DNA from: Nocardia altamirensis NBRC 108246
GTDB lineage: Bacteria > Actinomycetota > Actinomycetes > Mycobacteriales > Mycobacteriaceae
Assembly (NCBI RefSeq): GCF_001612685.1
Contig: NZ_BDAY01000082.1
Coordinates: forward strand, 1-55,567
Length of the DNA: 55,567 bases
Reading direction: 5' to 3'
Below the pieces are notes generated by a model, which searched no databases, was not told the origin of the DNA, and saw only the letters and a program-made list of their open reading frames with translations. Both the position numbers and the translations under genes were made by a program. How positions within the stretch are numbered: the stretch's first letter is position 1; each line of letters starts with the position of its first letter. Shown here one piece after another: positions 8,773 through 16,188 of the stretch.

Positions 8773-9603
8773 CTACTTCGAGCGGCCGGTGAACTCTTCC
8801 ATCGAGCGGTACACACCGACACCGTTGAGGAACATGTCGCGCAGCTTGATCGGCAGGATGCCGGACAGCGCCTTGTTGAGGCGGGAGGTCCACGGCAGGA
8901 TCACCAGCGGGGTGCCGTTCTTCATCTCGCGCCACGAGGTGTCGACCACCTCGTCCTGCTCGAGAATCGGCGTGAACAGGAAACCCTTTGCGCCGTCGAA
9001 CATTCCGGTGTTGATGTAGGTCGGGCAGACGGTGGTCACCCTGACGTGCTCGTGGCCTGCCTGCTCCAGTTCGATGCGCACCGAGTCGGACCAGCCGAGC
9101 GCCGCCCACTTGGAGGCCGCGTAGACGCTCATCCGCGGATTCGCGACAAGGCCTGCCGAGGAGGCGATCGTCAGCACCCGCGCCTCGGTCGCACCGGCGA
9201 CCATCGCGGGCAGGAATTCGAGCGTGACGTACATCGGGGCGTGGGCGTTGATCGCCATCGTCTTCTCGATGTCGGCCTGGTTCTCGGTCTCCCAGAAGTA
9301 GCTGTTGCCCCGGACGATGCCCGCGTTGTTGACCAGGATGTCGATGTCGCCGACCTCGGCGCGCACCGACGCGGCGGCCTCGGCAATGGTCTCGGGCACC
9401 GACACATCGACCACGAAGTGGTGGATGGTGCCGCCCGCCGCGGTCAGCTCCGCGGCGGTGTCCTTCAGCGCGATCTCATTGATGTCCCACAGCACCACCG
9501 CGGCCGCGCCCTCGCGCACCGCGCGCTCGGCGAAGAGCTTGCCCAGCCCCATGGCGGCGCCCGTCACCAGCACCTTCTTGCCCGCAACCGTGTCGAGTTT
9601 CAT
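8773..9603 (-). CDS. Short-chain dehydrogenase/reductase
   Basis: A classical SDR of 276 residues: cofactor site TGAAMGLGKLFAE (about 14-26), NNAG, catalytic Ser in TIASSAGL and Tyr/Lys in YAASK. It resembles the retinol-dehydrogenase-10-like actinobacterial SDRs, so it probably acts on a hydrophobic alcohol/ketone with NAD(P). It lies 30 bp downstream of gabD2 on the same strand and is likely cotranscribed with it: an alcohol dehydrogenase beside an aldehyde dehydrogenase. Confidence 0.88.
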   Translation of the reverse strand: MKLDTVAGKKVLVTGAAMGLGKLFAERAVREGAAAVVLWDINEIALKDTAAELTAAGGTIHHFVVDVSVPETIAEAAASVRAEVGDIDILVNNAGIVRGNSYFWETENQADIEKTMAINAHAPMYVTLEFLPAMVAGATEARVLTIASSAGLVANPRMSVYAASKWAALGWSDSVRIELEQAGHEHVRVTTVCPTYINTGMFDGAKGFLFTPILEQDEVVDTSWREMKNGTPLVILPWTSRLNKALSGILPIKLRDMFLNGVGVYRSMEEFTGRSK

Positions 9604-9633
9604 CCGTTCCCCATCCTGTCGAGTCCGCGAAAG

Positions 9634-11205
9634 TTATTTCTGGCGCAGTGTTTTCATGAGACCGAAGTACAAGGTCATGGTCTTGGCCCACAGCTGCTCG
9701 GACATGCCGGGCAGCGGCGCGATCGGCAGCATCCGCTGCACCGCGATCGTCTGGGTGTCGATGTATTTCAGCAGGCCTTCGGGGCCGTGCCTGCGCCCGG
9801 TCCCCGAAATGCCGAGGCCGCCGGACGGCGCGTCGGCGCTACCCCATGCGGCGATGAAGCCCTCGTTGACGTTCACCGACCCGGCGTTGATCCGCGCCGC
9901 GACCGCGCGGCCGTGGTCGATGTCTTTCGTCCAGACGCTGGCGTTGAGGCCGTAGGCGGTGTCGTTGGCCTGTTCGACCGCCTCGTCGTCGCTGCCGACC
10001 CGGTAGATCGAGACGACCGGGCCGAAGGTCTCCTCGCGGTACACCGTCATTCCCGGCCGCACCCCGCTCAGCACCGTCGGCTCGTAGAAGTAGGGCCCGA
10101 GGTCGGGGCGGGCGCGACCGCCCGCGAGCACCGTGGCGCCCTTGGCCACCGCGTCCTCGACATGCGCTCGGACCGTGGCCAATTGGCGCGGGAAGGTCAG
10201 CGAGCCCATGTCGTTGTCGTAGGTCAGCCCGCCGCCGAGCGAGATTCCTTCGACGTGCGTGACGAATTCGGCGACGAACTGGTCATACACCTTGTCGTGC
10301 ACATAGATTCGCTCCATCGCTTCGCACAGCTGCCCGGCCGAGGCGAAGCAGGCGCGGATGGCGATCTTGGCGGCCCGCGACACGTCGGCGTCGGCGAGCA
10401 CCACGAGCGGGTTCTTGCCGCCGAGCTCGAGCGAGTAGCCGATGAGCCGCTCCCCCGCCTGCTGGGCAATGGTGCGTCCGGTGGCGCTCGACCCGGTGTA
10501 GTCGACGTAGTCCGCGCGCCCGATCACCTCACTGCCGATCACCGAGCCACGGCCGAGCACCGCCTGCCACAGCCCGCGCGGCAACCCGGCGCGCTCGGCG
10601 GCGTCGATCGCCCACAGCGCGGTGAGCGCGGTCTGGTTGTCCGGCCGCGCCACCACCGCGTTGCCTGCGACCAGGGCGGGCAGCGCGTCGGAGGCGGCGA
10701 GCGCGAGCGGATAGTTCCACGGCGAGATCACCGCGACGACGCCCTTCGGCCGGTGCCGCACGTCGACCTGGGTCAACACCGGAAGCACGCCGCGCGGCTT
10801 GCGGGTGGCGAGCAGTTTCGCGGCCACCTGCGCGTAATACCTGGCGTTGACCGCGACGTCGCCGACCTCGTCGAAGGCGTGCGCCCTGGACTTGCCGGTC
10901 TCGGTCTGCACGATGTCGAGGACGGTGTCCTGCTCGGCGAGCACGATGTCGTGGAACCGGCGCAGTACCGCGGCACGCTCGCGGATCGGTCGCCGCGCCC
11001 AATCCTGCTGTGCCGCACGGGCCGTCGCGAAGGCCGTCTCGATATCGGCGGTGCTCGACTGTGGCAGGTCGGCGATCTTGCGGCCGGTGGCAGGCGCGAG
11101 CACCTCGACCGAGGGCGCCCCGCCCGCGACGGCACGCGCGAGCAGCGGCTGCACCAGCGAGGTCGGCAGTGCGTCGGCAGCGGTGAGCGGGGAGGCGGTC
11201 GTCAT
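9634..11205 (-). CDS. gabD2: Succinate-semialdehyde dehydrogenase (NADP+)
   Basis: A 523-residue aldehyde dehydrogenase close to mycobacterial GabD2 along its whole length. Visible are the cofactor segment GVVAVISPWNYPLALA, the Glu of ELGGKNP, the catalytic Cys in SAGQLCEAMER, and the C-terminal GRRHGPEGLLKY. Mycobacterial GabD2 oxidises succinic semialdehyde to succinate, bypassing parts of the TCA cycle; here the neighbouring SDR and the divergent TetR may point to another aldehyde. The ATG at 11205 has GAGAGGG upstream; an ATG 33 bp earlier is unlikely. Confidence 0.85.
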   Translation of the reverse strand: MTTASPLTAADALPTSLVQPLLARAVAGGAPSVEVLAPATGRKIADLPQSSTADIETAFATARAAQQDWARRPIRERAAVLRRFHDIVLAEQDTVLDIVQTETGKSRAHAFDEVGDVAVNARYYAQVAAKLLATRKPRGVLPVLTQVDVRHRPKGVVAVISPWNYPLALAASDALPALVAGNAVVARPDNQTALTALWAIDAAERAGLPRGLWQAVLGRGSVIGSEVIGRADYVDYTGSSATGRTIAQQAGERLIGYSLELGGKNPLVVLADADVSRAAKIAIRACFASAGQLCEAMERIYVHDKVYDQFVAEFVTHVEGISLGGGLTYDNDMGSLTFPRQLATVRAHVEDAVAKGATVLAGGRARPDLGPYFYEPTVLSGVRPGMTVYREETFGPVVSIYRVGSDDEAVEQANDTAYGLNASVWTKDIDHGRAVAARINAGSVNVNEGFIAAWGSADAPSGGLGISGTGRRHGPEGLLKYIDTQTIAVQRMLPIAPLPGMSEQLWAKTMTLYFGLMKTLRQK

Positions 11206-11266
11206 GGTCGGCCCTCTCGATAGGACGGTCGGTCGCACAGCAGGGACGGCCGCCGGGCAGCAGTCA

Positions 11267-11292
11267 TTAACTGAACAATAGTGTTAGATTAA
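11267..11292. promoter_or_regulatory. Imperfect AT-rich palindrome, possible TetR operator
   Basis: TTAA-x3-AACA ... TGTT-x3-TTAA forms a 26-bp imperfect palindrome in an otherwise GC-rich gap, 62 bp upstream of the gabD2 start. The divergent TetR gene makes it the obvious candidate regulator. Confidence 0.5.
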
Positions 11293-11388
11293 TGCTCGTG
11301 TCGCGGCGCGTGTCAAGCTCTTCGTCATGGAACACAGCCATGACGGGCTGCGCTCTGTGAGGCAACACCAGGTCTTGCAGGGGGCGTC

Positions 11389-11463
11389 GTGAGTGAGCGA
11401 GCAATGGGCACAGCCGAGCTCTCGCTCGTGACGGAGCCGAGCGCTAGCGAGGCGCAGTCATGA
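11389..11463 (+). CDS. 24-codon upstream mini-ORF coupled to the TetR gene
   Basis: A GTG-started frame of 24 codons, rich in Ser/Glu/Ala (ends SASEAQS), whose TGA overlaps the TetR start as ATGA. It contains the self-similar motifs GAGTGAGCGAGC and CGAGCGCTAGCGAG. Translation is not proven; it might be a translational coupler or a dispersed repeat that happens to read through. A GGGGG tract lies 5 nt before the GTG. Confidence 0.3.
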   Translation: MSERAMGTAELSLVTEPSASEAQS

Positions 11464-12134
11464 GTGAGGTTGCGCGGCGGGGCCGACCGCCGCAGACCCA
11501 GGAACAGGCCGACGAGGTCAGGGCGCGGATCGTGCTCGCGACCGCGGAGGTGTTCACCCGCAACGGTTCTCGCGGCATGAGCGTCGCGCAGATCATCGAA
11601 CAGGCAGGCCTGGCGCGGCCGACCTTCTATCGCTACTTCGGCAATGCGCTCGAGCCGCTGCACGTCCTGCTCGACGCCTCCAACCACGGCCTGGTCGGCG
11701 GCATCCGAACCGCGCTGACCGGGACGGACGCGCCGGTCGAACTCGGCATCCGGCTGATCGACGCCTATCTCGGCTGGGCCGACGGCCACGGCGCCATGCT
11801 GCGCCCGCTCTTCGCCGAACTGCACGATCCGGCCTCGCCGGTGTCGGCCTACCGGGAACGCGCCTTCGACGATATTCGCGCGCTGGTCCGCGAGACGTTC
11901 ACCGAGCTCGGCCGTCGCGTGCCGAGCGCGCTCGATCTCGATGCGGCACTGCACGTCTGCGAGTACGTCGTCTACCGCGTGTCGGCGGGCACCGCGCCCG
12001 GGGCCGAACCCGATGCGGAAACCGTTGCCGCGGCCCGGCTTACGATGATCCGGGTGCTGCTGACCACCCTCGGCACCCGCGCCGACGTCGAGTACGCGCT
12101 GGATCTGCCCGACCTCTTCCCGCCCGCGCCCTGA
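11460..12134 (+). CDS. TetR-family transcriptional regulator
   Basis: 224 residues. The DNA-binding part is ATAEVFTRNGSRGMSVAQII followed by EQAGLARPTFYRYFGN, a textbook TetR HTH, with a basic N-terminus (RRGRPP). The C-terminal ligand domain has no recognised specificity. It is divergent from the gabD2-SDR operon, with 254 bp between the starts that include an AT-rich palindrome, so local regulation of that operon is likely. It converges on the EthA-like gene. Confidence 0.9.
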   Translation: MSEVARRGRPPQTQEQADEVRARIVLATAEVFTRNGSRGMSVAQIIEQAGLARPTFYRYFGNALEPLHVLLDASNHGLVGGIRTALTGTDAPVELGIRLIDAYLGWADGHGAMLRPLFAELHDPASPVSAYRERAFDDIRALVRETFTELGRRVPSALDLDAALHVCEYVVYRVSAGTAPGAEPDAETVAAARLTMIRVLLTTLGTRADVEYALDLPDLFPPAP

Positions 12135-12176
12135 CACGCTTCACCACCGGTGCGAGGCGCCCGAACGGCATGCGGG

Positions 12177-13670
12177 TCAGTCCCTGGCGCCCACCGGCTC
12201 GGTCTGCCCGGCCCGCGCGAAACTCAATGCGTCGTCGGCGATCGGCCGGTGCCGCAACGCCACCAGATCACGCAGATAGTTCATCCGCAGCCGCCACGGC
12301 GCGCGATCGCCCTGGATCGGGAACTGATTCGCGGCCCGCAGCACATACCCCGGCGTGAAGTTCAGGAACAACGATTCGGCGCCGACCGACGGATCACGGA
12401 CCGGCAGGCACCGCGCATAGCCGTGCGTATCCATGTGCCGCAGCAGCCGAACCAGATACTCCGACACCAGATCTGCCTTCAACGTCCACGAGGCGTTGGT
12501 GTACCCGATGACGTAGACGAAGTTCGGCACGTCGGACAGCATCATCGCCTTGTAGGCCATGTGCTCCGCCAAGGTCACCGGCCGCCCGTCCACCTCCAGC
12601 TCGATGCCGCCGAATGCGAGCAGGTTCAAACCCGTTGCGGTGATAATGATGTCGGCGTCGAGGGTGGCGCCGGAGGCGAGTTGTACGCCGGTCTCGGCGA
12701 ACGTCTCGACCTGGTCGGTCACCACGTCCAGCCTGCCCTTGCGGATGGCGCGGAAGAAGTCGCCGTTGGGCGCCAGGCACAGTCGCTGATCCCACGGGTT
12801 GTAGCTCGGCGTGAAGTGCGTGTCGATGTCGTATCCCGGCGGCAGCCAGCGTTCCTGCCAACCGCGGATCCGCTTGCGCATGTTCTCCGGATACCGTTGG
12901 CTGAGTTGATACATCACCGTGGCCAGCGCCACGTTCTTGGCGCGCGCGACCGCGTAGGCGGCGCGCGGCGACAGGAAACGGCGCACCCGCAGCGCAAGGC
13001 CGTCACGCTCGGGTGCGGAGATGATGTAGCTCGGGCTGCGCTGCAGCATGGTCACGTGTGCGCCCTGCGTGGTGAGCGCCGGGCCGAGTGTGACGGCGGT
13101 GGCGCCGCTGCCGATGAGCAGCACCTTCTTGTTCGCGTAATCCAGGTCCGCTGGCCAGAACTGCGGGTGCACAACGGGTCCGGTGAACCGGTCGACGCCG
13201 GGAAAGTCCGGGGTGTACGGCTCGTCGTAGCGGTAGTAGCCGCAGCAGGACAGCAGGAATCCGGCGCTGAAGGTGACGGCCGCGCCGGTGTCGGTGCGTT
13301 CGGCGTGCACGGTCCAGCGGTTCTGCGCCGAGGACCATTCGGCCCGAACCACCCGGTGCTGGAAGCGGATATGCCGGTCGATGCCGCTCTCGGTGGCGGT
13401 GTCGCGCACGTAGTCGAGGATGGACGCGCCGTCGGCGATCGCCTTGTCACCCAGCCACGGCTTGAACCGGTAGCCGAGGGTGTACATGTCCGAATCCGAG
13501 CGAATTCCGGGGTAGCGGAACAGATCCCAGGTCCCGCCGAGCGACTCGCGGCCCTCCAGGATCGCGTAGGTCCGCCCGGGGAACGCCCGCTGCACGTGAT
13601 AGGCGGCGCCGATGCCGGACAAGCCGGCCCCGACGATGAGCACATCGATGTGCTCGGCGGCGGTGGTCAT
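12177..13670 (-). CDS. EthA-like flavin-containing (Baeyer-Villiger type) monooxygenase
   Basis: A 497-residue FAD/NADPH monooxygenase. FAD site DVLIVGAGLSGIGAAYH, then GGTWDLFRYPGIRSDSDMYT, the family fingerprint FTGPVVHPQFWP, the second Rossmann site LLIGSGATAVTL and the C-terminal ATGLNLLAFGG and YTNASWTLKADLVSEY. These blocks are those of mycobacterial EthA, the enzyme that oxidises ketones and activates thioamide prodrugs such as ethionamide. The ATG at 13670 has AAGGAG upstream; the open frame runs on to 13886 without homology. No EthR-type divergent regulator is adjacent; the TetR at 11460 is convergent. Close paralogues (MymA type) cannot be excluded. Confidence 0.88.
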   Translation of the reverse strand: MTTAAEHIDVLIVGAGLSGIGAAYHVQRAFPGRTYAILEGRESLGGTWDLFRYPGIRSDSDMYTLGYRFKPWLGDKAIADGASILDYVRDTATESGIDRHIRFQHRVVRAEWSSAQNRWTVHAERTDTGAAVTFSAGFLLSCCGYYRYDEPYTPDFPGVDRFTGPVVHPQFWPADLDYANKKVLLIGSGATAVTLGPALTTQGAHVTMLQRSPSYIISAPERDGLALRVRRFLSPRAAYAVARAKNVALATVMYQLSQRYPENMRKRIRGWQERWLPPGYDIDTHFTPSYNPWDQRLCLAPNGDFFRAIRKGRLDVVTDQVETFAETGVQLASGATLDADIIITATGLNLLAFGGIELEVDGRPVTLAEHMAYKAMMLSDVPNFVYVIGYTNASWTLKADLVSEYLVRLLRHMDTHGYARCLPVRDPSVGAESLFLNFTPGYVLRAANQFPIQGDRAPWRLRMNYLRDLVALRHRPIADDALSFARAGQTEPVGARD

Positions 13671-14230
13671 CGCGGTCTCCTTCGCTGGTAGACATGCTGG
13701 CCCCAGCCTATCGACCGAGGCGGTATTCCACCGCAGCTCGATACATCGCGCGCCGCGCCGGTCATGCCGAGCACGTGCGCGGCATTCGGGTTCCGCTCGG
13801 CCGCAACATAGTTGATTGTTGGACGAGAAGAAGTCTTGCGCGAGATACCAAGCGGTATCGAATTGCTTGGTTCGCAGTGAAGTCACTCACATTCGCTATA
13901 GAACGAGCCGCGCCGTCGCCCAAGTCGGGAAGTTAGCCAACTATTCGCCACAATGTGACGGCGACCATCGAAGCACTGTGCGCATATCGCACGGCGCACT
14001 CCACGAAAGGTGTTGGCACCCGCAATCTTCCGGCCGCAGACACCTCAGTGAGCAGGCTTAGCCAGTCGATCACCAGTTAGTGATACCTCACGAAACACCA
14101 ACTTTTGGAATGGTGCACAAGGGCGTCTGTGCGACGTAGGCATTCCTAGTTACCGTCGGGTAGTGTCCGACGCACCGAAGATCAGAGACGATCCGGAACC
14201 GTATTCTTTCCACGCTTTCCAGGAGCGCGC
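13671..14230. other. 560-bp intergenic region upstream of the nlt cluster
   Basis: No gene is seen. The region is less GC-rich than its surroundings and lies between two divergent units, so it should hold both promoters. It contains ACCAAGC / GCTTGGT arms at 13847-13871, a TATAGA hexamer at about 13898-13903 that could be a -10 element, and AGGAG at the 3' end before the nltA GTG. The nlt leader could therefore exceed 300 nt. Confidence 0.55.
13847..13871. promoter_or_regulatory. Inverted repeat, possible operator
   Basis: ACCAAGC (13847-13853) and GCTTGGT (13865-13871) with an 11-bp spacer, in the gap between the EthA-like gene and the nlt cluster. No regulator gene is adjacent to it, so any binding protein is unknown. 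Confidence 0.4.
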
Positions 14231-15280
14231 GTGTCGCATTCTAGATTCGAATCCATCGGCGCCTATCTGCCTTCGAATATCGTCACAACCCAGGAGTTGC
14301 TCTCTCGGCTGAAAGAACCCCCGTCTTTCGATCTCGAAAAAATTACCGGAGTGAAGGAACGCCGGGTGCACGACACGAGGCCGGAGTCCTACGAAGACTC
14401 GTTCGCGATCGCCGTCAAGGCCGCGCAGGACTGTCTGTCCAGGTCGCGCTATGACGCAACGGAACTCGACGTGATCATCTCCACCTCGATCACCCGAAGC
14501 AACCACGCCACCCGCATGTACATGGAGCCGTCCTTCGCCGGGTCGATAAGCCGTCTTATCGGAGCGAAGAACGCCATTACCTTCGACGTGTCCAACGCGT
14601 GCGCCGGAATGCTCACCGGCACTTATATTCTGGACCGGATGATCCGATCGGGTGTCGTGCGCAACGGCATGGTGGTCAGCGGTGAGGCGATTACTCCCAT
14701 CGCGGACACGGCCGTCGCGGAGATTTCCGAGAAATACGATCTGCAGTTCGCGTCGCTGTCCGTCGGCGACTCGGGCGCTGCGGTCGTGCTCGACCAGGCG
14801 GTCGACGACAACGACAAGATCCACTACATCGAGCTGATGACGGCCTCGGAGTACTCGCACCTGTGTCTCGGCATGCCGAGCGACAAGAGCCAGGGTGTTG
14901 CGCTGTACACCGACAACCGCAAAATGCACAACGAAGACCGGTTCCTGTTGGGCACCAACAGCCAGATCAACTATCTCGAGGCGCGGGGCCGCACCTTCGC
15001 CGACGAGAAGTTCGACTACGTCATCCACCACCAGTTCGGCGCCGCCGCGATCCCGTGGATGAATGCCATCTGCGAACGCGAATTCGGCACCCCGATGCCG
15101 CCGGATCTGCGGGTCATCGAGAAATACGGAAACACTTCGACCACTTCGCATTTCATCGTGCTGCACGATCAGCTCAGCGACCAGAACATCCCGGCGGGCT
15201 CGAAGCTGCTGATGATTCCGGCCGCCTCCGGCATCGTGACCGGCTTCCTGTCCACCACCATCTCGTCTCTGAAGGTCTGA
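14231..15280 (+). CDS. nltA: Thiolase-superfamily (OleA/KAS III-like) condensing subunit NltA
   Basis: 349 residues. It should carry out head-to-head Claisen condensation of two fatty acyl thioesters to a 2-alkyl-3-keto acid. The full active-site set is visible: nucleophile C124 in SNACAGML, His267 in VIHHQFG, Asn301 in KYGNTST, and an OleA-like Glu99 (YMEPSFAG). The start is a GTG with AGGAG six bases before it. It begins a seven-gene run on the same strand. By gene order (two thiolase-like genes, OleC-like, OleD-like) it matches nltA of the nocardiolactone pathway; ordinary FabH/KAS III function is the main alternative. Confidence 0.85.
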   Translation: MSHSRFESIGAYLPSNIVTTQELLSRLKEPPSFDLEKITGVKERRVHDTRPESYEDSFAIAVKAAQDCLSRSRYDATELDVIISTSITRSNHATRMYMEPSFAGSISRLIGAKNAITFDVSNACAGMLTGTYILDRMIRSGVVRNGMVVSGEAITPIADTAVAEISEKYDLQFASLSVGDSGAAVVLDQAVDDNDKIHYIELMTASEYSHLCLGMPSDKSQGVALYTDNRKMHNEDRFLLGTNSQINYLEARGRTFADEKFDYVIHHQFGAAAIPWMNAICEREFGTPMPPDLRVIEKYGNTSTTSHFIVLHDQLSDQNIPAGSKLLMIPAASGIVTGFLSTTISSLKV

Positions 15281-15288
15281 GGTCAGCC

Positions 15289-16188
15289 ATGGGCGTGTAC
15301 ATCAAGTCCACCGGAATCAGCCGTGCCACCGACACGTTCAGCAGTGTCGAGAACAGCGGCCGCGCCGCGAAGCAGAGCCTGGAGCGGGCCGGGGTCCACC
15401 CCGACCAGATCGGCGTGTTCATCAACGCGGGCGTCTTCCGCGACTCCAACACCGTGGAACCCGCGGTCTCCGCGCTGATCCAGAAGGCGGCGGGCATCGG
15501 CCTGGAATACGCCAAGGACGATCCGCGCACCTTCTCGTTCGACCTGATGAACGGCGCGACCGGCGTGCTCAACGCGGTCCAGGTCGCCGCGTCCATCCTG
15601 ACCACCGGCAGTGCCGGGCACGTGCTCGTCGTCGCGGGCGACGGTCACCCCTCGATGACGCGGTCGGCCGCCACCGACGACTTCCCTTACGCCACTTCGG
15701 GAGCTGCGCTGCTGCTGGCGCACACCGACGGGCCGGAGGGCTTCGGCAAGGTGCACACGGTGAACGGCGAAGGCACTCCTGCGGTCGAGGCGTATGTCGA
15801 CACCGCGACCATGGGGAGCGTCGGGCGCGGCCTGATGACGGTCGAGCGCGAGCCCGACTTCGAAGACCGGTTGCTGAGCGTGGCGACCGAGGCCGCGCGG
15901 GCCGCTCTGCCCGCGCACAGCGACCTGACCGGGATCGCGCTCATCGCCTCGACGCCGAGCGCGCAGTTCCCCAAGCAGCTCGCCGACGCCATCGGCATCG
16001 ACCAGGACGCAGTCCGCACACCGGATCTGGTGGACGGCGACCCGCACACCGCCTCGCTCCCGCAGGCCTACGACCGGGCCGTCGCCGCGGGCACCCTGGC
16101 CGGGTTCACCGATGTGCTGTTCGTCGCGGCAGGCGCGGGGCCGTCGGCGGCGGCGGTGCTGTACCGGCTGCCCGGGGCCGCTGGGTGA
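15289..16188 (+). CDS. nltB: Second thiolase-like subunit NltB, lacking the Cys nucleophile
   Basis: 299 residues, starting 8 bp after nltA. It has the thiolase fold but the active-site loop reads DLMNGATGVLN: Ala90 stands where NltA has Cys124. A Glu (E57, TVEPAV) is kept at the position that in OleA reaches into the partner's active site. The His/Asn motifs are also changed (GDPHTAS at the Asn site). It is therefore probably a non-catalytic partner forming a heterodimer with NltA, as described for Nocardia NltAB. Its last codons overlap nltC. Confidence 0.83.
   Translation: MGVYIKSTGISRATDTFSSVENSGRAAKQSLERAGVHPDQIGVFINAGVFRDSNTVEPAVSALIQKAAGIGLEYAKDDPRTFSFDLMNGATGVLNAVQVAASILTTGSAGHVLVVAGDGHPSMTRSAATDDFPYATSGAALLLAHTDGPEGFGKVHTVNGEGTPAVEAYVDTATMGSVGRGLMTVEREPDFEDRLLSVATEAARAALPAHSDLTGIALIASTPSAQFPKQLADAIGIDQDAVRTPDLVDGDPHTASLPQAYDRAVAAGTLAGFTDVLFVAAGAGPSAAAVLYRLPGAAG

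Noticed and set aside
8530..11223. Large 897-codon open frame opposite the SDR and gabD2 genes
   Set aside because: Composition is Arg/Gly/His-rich without any domain; the opposite strand encodes complete SDR and aldehyde dehydrogenase.
14231..15280. nltA as ordinary FabH (KAS III)
   Set aside because: Gene order with a Cys-less second subunit, OleC-like and OleD-like genes fits the nlt/ole pathway better; FabH remains the fallback.
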